Assembly: GCA_021809365.1 (NCBI GenBank)
Contig: JAKBAC010000010.1
Location: forward strand, 1-40,958
Direction: 5' to 3'
Length of the DNA stretch: 40,958 nucleotides
Source of the DNA: Planctomycetota bacterium
GTDB taxonomy: Bacteria > Planctomycetota > Phycisphaerae > WQYP01
The notes beneath the pieces are model-generated. The model saw only the letters and a list, made by a program, of their open reading frames with translations, did not search any database and was not told the origin of the DNA. The translations under genes were made by a program, and so were the position numbers. The first letter of the stretch is position 1, and each line of letters starts with the position of its first letter. This document shows, one piece after another, positions 35,254-40,958 of this stretch.

Positions 35254-35599
35254 GATCGGCTCGGCGGGCGTTACACTCTATGCGGGTATGGTTTTATTGC
35301 GCCGCAAACACAATACCCCGGAGCACCGTCATGGTAATGCGGTGCCGCTGGTCCGCGTGGGGGCTGACGGCACCGGGCTATCACCACGGCGCTCGGGAAA
35401 GAGACTCTTGCGTTATCCGTAACCCGCATAAAGTGTCACAGGCCCATCTGCAGAGCGTGGCAATTAATCCGAACCAGGGTTCTGGGGTGCGAGTTTTCAG
35501 GACGAACCCTTCTCTTAGCACCGGCATTTATGCCGCTGATTTCGCCGTTCGCCCGGAAATATGGCCACGCCCGCAGCCTGACCACACCGCATCCGCGGT

Positions 35600-35629
35600 T
35601 TGCCGGAGCCTCATCGGTGCTCGTATCAT
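35600..35629 (+). promoter_or_regulatory. Promoter of the metallo-hydrolase gene
   Basis: TTGCCG (35600-35605), an 18-base spacer and TATCAT (35624-35629), about 75 bases before ATG 35704. Confidence 0.4.
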
Positions 35630-35703
35630 ATACGCTGCAGTCTTTTGATCGCGGCCAGAGCCAGAGCACGCCGCGGGATGGATTTTGGACGGATTATCCG
35701 GCG

Positions 35704-36582
35704 ATGAATCTTGAATTATGCATTTTGGCCAGCGGCTCAAGCGGCAATGCCGCGCTTCTGCGGGCGGGAAATGAAGCCATGCTCATTGACGCCGGGATCG
35801 GCCCGTTGACGACGGATCGACGTATGATCGGCACGGGTCTGGACCTCACCGCGATCCGCGCGATTTGTCTGACCCATTTGGATGGCGATCACATCAACCC
35901 GGCCTGGTTGCGCGTGATGTTGCGCCGGCAAATCCGTATTTTCATCCCCGCCAACCAGATGAAATTATTGCGCCGTCTGGCCAGATTGGAAGAGGTGCTC
36001 AAGCCCATCATGGCGTTGACGACCACGTTTGCCCAGGATGTGTTTCATCCGCTCCCGACGCTATCCTGCACGCCGCTTCGCCTGCACCATGATAAAAAGG
36101 GCAGCTTTGGATTTTTGCTCCAGAGCGCCAAAACGCGGGTGGGATACGCCACGGATTTTGGTCGGCCCGTTCCAGAACTCGTGGAGCTGTTCGCCGGCGC
36201 GGATATTTTGGCCATTGAAAGCAATTATGATCCCGACATGCAATTGCAGAGCGCTCGACCGCCGAGGCTGAAAAAAAGAATCATGGGCGGAACCGGGCAT
36301 TTATCCAACCCGCAGGCGCTGGAACTGGTCAGGCGGATTTTTGATCGAACAGTTGAGAAATACGGGTTGGACCATCAACCGCGTCATGTCGTGCTGCTGC
36401 ACCGCAGTCGGCAGTGCAATTGCCCCGTGAAATTACGCGCACTATTTGAAACCGATCCGCGCATTGCATCGATTCTCACCTTGTCACATCAGCACCAGAG
36501 AACCGAATGGCTGGGCGCGCCAGATCGTAGAGCGCTGCCGGGTGAGCAATTGTGTATGTTTGCATCCCATTTTCAATTATGA
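35704..36582 (+). CDS. Metallo-beta-lactamase fold hydrolase, YycJ/WalJ-like
   Basis: A 292-residue protein. The N-terminal LCILASGSSGNAALL is the signature of the YycJ/WalJ group, thought to act as a nuclease or hydrolase linked to replication and cell division. The metal motif is THLDGDH (57-63), an H-x-D-x-D-H variant of the usual H-x-H-x-D-H. Later ligands are likely YATDFG and IESNYD, then GTGHLSNPQA. ATG 35704 starts right at the signature strand; the frame continues back to 35530 but looks non-coding there. The pckG promoter overlaps its stop codon. Confidence 0.88.
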   Translation: MNLELCILASGSSGNAALLRAGNEAMLIDAGIGPLTTDRRMIGTGLDLTAIRAICLTHLDGDHINPAWLRVMLRRQIRIFIPANQMKLLRRLARLEEVLKPIMALTTTFAQDVFHPLPTLSCTPLRLHHDKKGSFGFLLQSAKTRVGYATDFGRPVPELVELFAGADILAIESNYDPDMQLQSARPPRLKKRIMGGTGHLSNPQALELVRRIFDRTVEKYGLDHQPRHVVLLHRSRQCNCPVKLRALFETDPRIASILTLSHQHQRTEWLGAPDRRALPGEQLCMFASHFQL

Positions 36583-36588
36583 TATAAA
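36560..36588 (+). promoter_or_regulatory. Sigma70-type promoter of pckG
   Basis: TTGCAT (36560-36565), exactly 17 bases, TATAAA (36583-36588). The start near 36595 leaves a leader of about 70 bases to ATG 36667. Confidence 0.55.
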
Positions 36589-36666
36589 TCATTCATCGGC
36601 TGCCACTGATTGTGACTCCGGATGATTCTGAAAGATGGGGATTATCCTTTATTCTGGAGATCGGTC

Positions 36667-38475
36667 ATGAAAGCCGACGTTTCTTCGTTAACTGAATCCA
36701 CCGACCCCAAGATTCTCCTCCGCATCACCAACGCGCATGTGCGCCAGTGGCTTGCGGATGTAATCAAACTCTGCGAGCCGGGAAACATTGTTCTATGCAA
36801 TGGCAGTGACCATGAGAAGGATCAGTTGCTGGCCCGCGGCGTATCCGATGGCACATTCATCCGTCTGAACGCGCAGAAACTTCCGGGCTGCTATCTGCAT
36901 CGCTCCAACCCCAACGATGTGGCGCGCATGGAGCAATGCACGTTCATCTGCACGCCGTCCAAAAACATGGCCGGCCCGACCAACAACTGGATGGAATCGC
37001 GCGACGGCTATGAGAAACTGACACATTTCTTTCAGGGATGTATGAAGGGCCGCACCATGTATGTGCTCCCCTTTGTCATGGGGCCGGTGGGCGCACCTCT
37101 GGCCAAAGTCGGCGTGCAGGTTACGGATAGCGTCTACGTGGCTGTGAGCATGGGCATCATGACACGCATGGGCAAGGTGGCGCTGGACGCACTTGGCTCT
37201 TCCAATGAGTTTACACGCTGCCTGCACAGCGTCGGTGATTGCCACCCGGATCGGCGCTATATCTGCCATTTCCCATTGGATAATACCGTATGGAGTTTCG
37301 GCTCCGGCTACGGCGGTAACGCGCTCTTGGGCAAAAAATGCCTGGCCCTGCGTATCGCCAGTTATCTTGGATATCAGCAGGGCTGGATGGCCGAGCACAT
37401 GTTAATCAGCGGAATCACGGAACCCGGTGGCCGCAAAAATTATATCGTGGCGGCCTTTCCCAGCGCCTGCGGAAAAACCAATTTCGCCATGCTCATTCCG
37501 CCGGAAAGTTATAAACTCGCCGGCTGGAAGGTTACGACCGTGGGCGACGATATCGCCTGGCTGTGGGTGGATCAGCAGAGTGGAAAACTGCGGGCCATCA
37601 ATCCGGAAGCGGGATATTTCGGCGTCCTGCCGGGTACCAATTGGCAGACCAACGCCAATGCCATGCACACCATGGCTCGCGATACGCTTTATACCAATGT
37701 CGCCCTGCTCCCCGATGGTGATGTCTGGTGGGAAGGAAAAACCGAAACGCCCCCGCCCCATGCCATTGACTGGACCGGTCAGCCCTGGACGCCCGAATCC
37801 GCTCATAAAGCCGCGCATGCCAACAGCCGCTTCACGGCACCCATGGTGAATAATCCCGCATTGGATTCGGCCGCGAATGATCCCGATGGCGTACCGGTGA
37901 CCGCCATTGTGTTCGGCGGGCGCAGAACGACGACCATACCCGTCGTTTACCAGGCTTTTAACTGGAGCTACGGCGTTTATGTTGGCGCAACGCTCAGCAG
38001 CGAGACCACCGCCGCCGCGTCCGGCAAGGTGGGCATCGTGCGGCGGGATCCCATGGCCATGCTGCCATTCATCGGCTATAACATCGCCGATTATTTTGCA
38101 CACTGGTTCCGCATGCGCCGCCGCATGACGGATTGCCCGCGCATCTTCCACGTCAACTGGTTCCGCAAGAATCAGCATGGGCAATATGTCTGGCCGGGTT
38201 ATGGGGATAACATCCGCATCATCGAATGGATCGTCAAACGATCCCACGGCGAACTCGGTGCCGTGGAAGGCCTCCTGGGATGGATGCCGCACACCGGGGA
38301 TATTAACCTTGAGGGATTGAAACTTGATCCCGCTGAATTCGCCGCGACTCAAACGGTGGACCCGGAGGCGGTCAAGGCGGAGATTCTCACCCAGGAAGAA
38401 TTATTTATAAAACTTGCCGGTGAATTGCCCAAGGAATTGATTTTCATGCGCGAATTGCTGGTCAGCCGGTTATAA
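36667..38475 (+). CDS. pckG: Phosphoenolpyruvate carboxykinase (GTP)
   Basis: Converts oxaloacetate and GTP to phosphoenolpyruvate, GDP and CO2 in gluconeogenesis; 602 residues. The P-loop FPSACGKTNFAML contains the reactive cysteine (C268) found in GTP-type enzymes. Other family motifs are HSVGDCHPDRRYICHFP, WMAEHMLI and TTVGDDIAWLW, with FNWSYGVYVGATLSSETTAA (the omega-loop region) and FHVNWFRKNQHGQYVWPGYG after them. GGAG lies 8 bases before ATG 36667; the frame extends to 36622 without a better start. The stop is 7 bases before the next gene. Confidence 0.96.
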   Translation: MKADVSSLTESTDPKILLRITNAHVRQWLADVIKLCEPGNIVLCNGSDHEKDQLLARGVSDGTFIRLNAQKLPGCYLHRSNPNDVARMEQCTFICTPSKNMAGPTNNWMESRDGYEKLTHFFQGCMKGRTMYVLPFVMGPVGAPLAKVGVQVTDSVYVAVSMGIMTRMGKVALDALGSSNEFTRCLHSVGDCHPDRRYICHFPLDNTVWSFGSGYGGNALLGKKCLALRIASYLGYQQGWMAEHMLISGITEPGGRKNYIVAAFPSACGKTNFAMLIPPESYKLAGWKVTTVGDDIAWLWVDQQSGKLRAINPEAGYFGVLPGTNWQTNANAMHTMARDTLYTNVALLPDGDVWWEGKTETPPPHAIDWTGQPWTPESAHKAAHANSRFTAPMVNNPALDSAANDPDGVPVTAIVFGGRRTTTIPVVYQAFNWSYGVYVGATLSSETTAAASGKVGIVRRDPMAMLPFIGYNIADYFAHWFRMRRRMTDCPRIFHVNWFRKNQHGQYVWPGYGDNIRIIEWIVKRSHGELGAVEGLLGWMPHTGDINLEGLKLDPAEFAATQTVDPEAVKAEILTQEELFIKLAGELPKELIFMRELLVSRL

Positions 38476-38476
38476 T
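38471..38476 (+). promoter_or_regulatory. -10 box directly before the dehydrogenase start
   Basis: A perfect TATAAT whose first bases overlap the pckG stop codon. It ends 6 bases before ATG 38483. No Shine-Dalgarno sequence lies between, so the transcript may be leaderless. No clear -35 hexamer. Confidence 0.4.
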
Positions 38477-38482
38477 CCGTGC

Positions 38483-39409
38483 ATGAAACATACCATTATC
38501 GTTACCGAAGGCCTTGAAGCGGTGCCCTTTGCGTGGTTAAAGCAACACGCTGATGTGCGCGAGGTTTCTTATAAAGACCGCGCTGCTCTGGCTGCCGCGT
38601 TGCAGGACGCCGCCGCGTTAATTGTCCGCACCTATACCCAGGTCCGTGCCGAATTGCTTGCCGCCGCGCCCCATCTCAAGGTTGTGGGCCGGGCCGGCGT
38701 GGGCTTGGAAAACATTGATCTCCAGGCATGCACTCAACGTGGCATCAAAGTTATTTCCACCCCGCAGGCCAATACCCACGCCGTTGTGGAATATGTCTTC
38801 AATCTGATTTTTTCACTGGGCCGACCGGTGGTTCATCTCAACGCGCCAATTTCCGCCGAGGAATTTCATCGCTACCGCAAAACCAATCGTGGGCTGGAAT
38901 TGCATGGCAAAACCCTGGGCATTCTGGGTATGGGGAGTATTGGCCGATCGGTCGGACGCGTGGCCCACGCCCTGGGCATGAATGTGATTTACAATGATGT
39001 GATTGATGTCTCAGAACATATTGATTTTCCCGCACAAAGTGTGGACAAGCCGGAGCTTTATCGCCGTGCGGATATTCTGACCATCCACGTCAGCCACCGC
39101 CCGGGCAATGAGCGGATGATCAATGAGAAAACCTTCGCGCTCATGCCGCGCCACACTATTCTCGTCAACACGGCCCGTGGCGAAGTGGTCGATGCCGGAG
39201 CGCTGGCGGAGGCTTTGAAATCAGGAACGATTGCCGGGGCCGCAATTGATGTGCATGAACCGGAACCACCGGGGCCGGATTATCCATTGTGGGGTGTGAA
39301 TCATTTAATTTTCGCGCCGCATCTGGCCGCACGAACCCAGGGAGCCATGGACGCCATGAGCTGGGTGGCCCGGGACGTAGTGGAATTTCTGGCATCCCTG
39401 CCAACCTGA
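38483..39409 (+). CDS. D-3-phosphoglycerate dehydrogenase-like oxidoreductase
   Basis: A 308-residue NAD-dependent D-2-hydroxyacid dehydrogenase. The substrate domain contains GRAGVGLENIDLQACTQRG. The NAD motif is GMGSIG (149-154). Catalytic R232 is in NTARGEVVD, E261 in DVHEPEP and H280 in APHLAA. It has the length of the short SerA form without the regulatory ACT domain. Phosphoglycerate is the likeliest substrate, but other 2-hydroxyacids are possible. It follows pckG by 7 bases, and a -10 box in the gap suggests an additional start. Confidence 0.88.
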   Translation: MKHTIIVTEGLEAVPFAWLKQHADVREVSYKDRAALAAALQDAAALIVRTYTQVRAELLAAAPHLKVVGRAGVGLENIDLQACTQRGIKVISTPQANTHAVVEYVFNLIFSLGRPVVHLNAPISAEEFHRYRKTNRGLELHGKTLGILGMGSIGRSVGRVAHALGMNVIYNDVIDVSEHIDFPAQSVDKPELYRRADILTIHVSHRPGNERMINEKTFALMPRHTILVNTARGEVVDAGALAEALKSGTIAGAAIDVHEPEPPGPDYPLWGVNHLIFAPHLAARTQGAMDAMSWVARDVVEFLASLPT

Positions 39410-39556
39410 TCCACCTCATGGCACGCCCCCCGCACCGCAGGGCCTGTGACATTTTCTGCCCAAGGGCACCGACGGCGCCGGGCAACGAACAACGGGCAGC
39501 AGAAGTTAGAAGCTAATTAGGCAGCGACATTACGCCGCCGCGCGCCAACATGTTAG

Positions 39557-39577
39557 CCGGTGGGTTTAACCCACCGG
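39557..39577 (+). repeat. REP-like palindrome
   Basis: CCGGTGGGTT and AACCCACCGG are exact reverse complements around a single T. It is preceded by TGTTAG. Its place next to a REP-associated transposase remnant fits a REP element. Confidence 0.7.
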
Positions 39578-39648
39578 AGTGCCCCGGCGAAGGGTGGTGA
39601 TATCCCTTGGATCGCCGGTTCGCCGGAGGAAGGCCCGCCACGCCTCCG

Positions 39649-39834
39649 GGGATAGCCGGAGCGGTTATGCCGCCGGTTGATATATTGGGCATAGCGAAAA
39701 TGCACCCGTGCGATGGCCCGCGCCAGAGCGTTGGAACGGTACGGTGTGGCAATGAGGTGAATGTGGTTGGGCATCAGACAGAAGCCGAGGATCGTCACAT
39801 TCGCGGCGTAGACCAGTTTTATAGCGTTGCCCAA
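39649..39834 (-). pseudogene. REP-associated tyrosine (IS200-like) transposase remnant
   Basis: About 62 residues remain: LVYAANVTILGFCLMPNHIH followed by LIATPYRSNALARAIARVHF and RYAQYINRRHN. MPNHIHLI is the HUH (H-x-H) metal motif of Y1 transposases of the RAYT type. The N-terminal strand-helix and the C-terminal catalytic tyrosine region are missing. The 3' side runs straight into the REP-containing GC-rich patch, and the 5' side into AT-rich DNA. Not functional. Confidence 0.75.
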
Positions 39835-39837
39835 TTA

Positions 39838-39865
39838 TTGCCTTTGGATTCTTTCGGAGTACAGT
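39838..39865 (+). promoter_or_regulatory. Candidate promoter of the AT-rich gene
   Basis: TTGCCT (39838-39843), 16 bases, TACAGT (39860-39865), about 65 bases before ATG 39929. It lies at the composition boundary. Confidence 0.35.
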
Positions 39866-39928
39866 ATTTTGGTTTATTGTATTTCTGAAATTCTTTTTCT
39901 CTAGGACGGCACGTATAGATGGAAGAAC

Positions 39929-40756
39929 ATGATAGCTAATGCCAAAGTGATATTATTTTGGGCGATAGAATGCATCTTGATTGCATTCATGATAGTCTTA
40001 AGTGTTTTCATCTGGAAGAATGGATCTTCGCCAGCAGAGGTACATATATCTCCGTTAAGAGAGAGGCAGTTATCACAATATTCCATAATAGTGCGCATTG
40101 TCGGAAATTTAGCTGGTCAAGCGGCAAAATTGCCCCTCAATGCAGGCTCAAGTGCGCATGCCGCCATATTATATTGGCAGGCTGCATGCGTGTCTGATGC
40201 TGCGGCCCGTCAACTACCGCCCGATTTTGCCCTAGACTTGGACTCTTTCTCCCAGACGTATTCAAATTTCGCGGTCAGATATCTTTCTATGCAAAAAACT
40301 CACATAAATCAAAGACTTTTAAGATTGCTTAAATTCAAACCGATTTCATTCATGGTGTCAAATCTTACAAAGCGAGATAAACGTTATTTATCTGCAAGTA
40401 CAGCTTATAAAGACATTATATCGGACGGTGACCCTAGCGTAGCTTTAATACACAATAGACGATTCTACCATCGGTATCTTCAGTTCAGCAGGATAATGAT
40501 TGCTTCGTTGATTATGCGTGCTTCCGAGTTGGCGAAACTAGGACATCATGCATACGCTGGGGTGCTCTTTTGGCAGGCATACACAGTTGGGAATGTAATG
40601 ACTCATGAAGCGTCCGCAATGGGAGTTAATTCATCGGCATGGAAATTAAACGTGGATGCGCTGAATTTAGCTCAGATGCAGTTTAGATTGGCTAAGGGTG
40701 GTTTGGAGAATGACTTTGACAAACTAATGACAATTCAATCACGATATGATAGGTGA
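39929..40756 (+). CDS. AT-rich orphan protein with an N-terminal membrane helix
   Basis: A 275-residue protein of no family I recognise. An N-terminal helix (about 6-29, ILFWAIECILIAFMIVLSVF) would anchor it or act as an uncleaved signal. The rest appears helical. Two segments resemble each other: HAAILYWQAACVSDAAARQL (about 77-96) and YAGVLFWQAYTVGNVMTHEA (about 210-230), which suggests an internal duplication. Base composition is far more AT-rich than the surroundings and codon choice differs, which suggests recent transfer. GGAAG precedes the ATG by a few bases; a promoter candidate lies at 39838-39865. Confidence 0.65.
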   Translation: MIANAKVILFWAIECILIAFMIVLSVFIWKNGSSPAEVHISPLRERQLSQYSIIVRIVGNLAGQAAKLPLNAGSSAHAAILYWQAACVSDAAARQLPPDFALDLDSFSQTYSNFAVRYLSMQKTHINQRLLRLLKFKPISFMVSNLTKRDKRYLSASTAYKDIISDGDPSVALIHNRRFYHRYLQFSRIMIASLIMRASELAKLGHHAYAGVLFWQAYTVGNVMTHEASAMGVNSSAWKLNVDALNLAQMQFRLAKGGLENDFDKLMTIQSRYDR

Positions 40757-40797
40757 CATGGACTCACACACCTTGGACAGCCGCCGATTAATCCAGG

Positions 40798-40958
40798 GCG
40801 AAATCATATATAGCCAAATCCATATGACGATTCGGTTTTTCCCGTATCTCCGGGGATGTCGGTCGCCGCTTGGCCGCCAGTTCGTGTGAAAATAGCGTGC
40901 ATCTGCCCTTGTAACCGCCGAATTCCGTATTTCCGCGCAGCATATTATTCCGCCGTCG
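40798..40958 (-). CDS. C-terminal end of an unidentified gene, cut by the window
   Basis: On the minus strand an open frame enters from the right edge and ends at TAA 40798-40800. It reads LRGNTEFGGYKGRCTLFSHE and on to HMDLAIYDFALD. The composition is protein-like, but only about 53 codons are visible and a second frame is also open. No family is recognised. Confidence 0.35.

Larger units (their letters stand above)
35198..35703. other. Intergenic region between DUF3300 and the metallo-hydrolase gene
   Basis: About 500 bases between divergent genes. It holds a minus-strand extended -10 (35245-35250) and a plus-strand promoter (35600-35629). There is also a small hairpin around 35520-35534 (CCGGCATTTATGCCG-like). 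Open frames here lack protein-like composition. No gene is seen. Confidence 0.5.
39410..39928. other. Region with transposase remnant and REP-like palindrome
   Basis: About 520 bases without an intact gene. From left to right: GC-rich spacer, a REP-like palindrome (39557-39577), a GC-rich patch with repeated CGCCGG/CCGGAGG motifs, a tyrosine transposase remnant, then an abrupt change to AT-rich sequence near 39835. Confidence 0.6.

Noticed and set aside
35163..35648. A 161-codon frame between the DUF3300 and hydrolase genes
   Set aside because: No ribosome site and no coherent hydrophobic pattern, and it overlaps two promoters.

Overview
The window looks like a chromosomal piece of a moderately GC-rich Planctomycetota bacterium, probably of the Phycisphaerae. 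The evidence is indirect. There is a pseudopilin-like protein with an H-X9-D motif, an EF-Tu with an unusual switch I of the kind I recall from planctomycetes, DUF3300 and DUF2950 secreted proteins, a GTP-type PEP carboxykinase and dispersed palindromic repeats. No rRNA gene is present, so the lineage call is an inference.

Layout. Positions 1-125 are the 3' end (domains V and VI) of a group II intron. It lies downstream of, and antisense to, rpsA (ribosomal protein S1, minus strand). From 2.2 to 6.7 kb runs a translation and secretion block: tRNA-His, tRNA-Thr, tuf, rpmG, tRNA-Trp, secE, nusG, a small membrane protein and rplK. The usual rplA-rplJ-rplL-rpoBC continuation is missing. From 6.8 to 10.1 kb are a TIM-barrel sugar isomerase-like gene, lysA, a small unknown gene and a membrane PH-domain gene. 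From 10.2 to 13.8 kb, on the minus strand, are rpsR, a ferredoxin and an exported GH2 beta-mannosidase. From 13.9 to 17.4 kb is a mobile-element zone with a transposase remnant, a pseudopilin gene and a complete insertion sequence. That element runs 15436-17417, with 17-bp terminal inverted repeats and a 9-bp target duplication. yebC follows, then two tandem paralogous eight-helix membrane proteins, a GNAT acetyltransferase and the addB-addA recombination nuclease pair (21.6-29.0 kb).

The right part holds a large coiled-coil membrane protein with a poly-glycine run (29.0-32.2 kb, minus). Next is a DUF3300-DUF2950 pair (minus), then a metallo-beta-lactamase-fold hydrolase, GTP-dependent pckG and a phosphoglycerate dehydrogenase-like gene. 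Last come a remnant of a REP-associated tyrosine transposase with a REP-like palindrome, and a strikingly AT-rich orphan gene.

Repeats and regulation. A 46-bp palindrome bounded by CTAG occurs three times between 9.4 and 14.0 kb. A second imperfect repeat occurs near 10.14 and 35.05 kb. Several genes have recognisable sigma70-type promoters. In three places a -10 box ends only 6-7 bases before an ATG with no Shine-Dalgarno sequence, which suggests leaderless transcripts alongside ordinary SD-led genes. I do not see a convincing new multi-gene defence or biosynthetic system. The most unusual items are the palindromes, the paralogous membrane pair with its leaderless 26-codon upstream frame, and the AT-rich orphan beside the transposase remnant.
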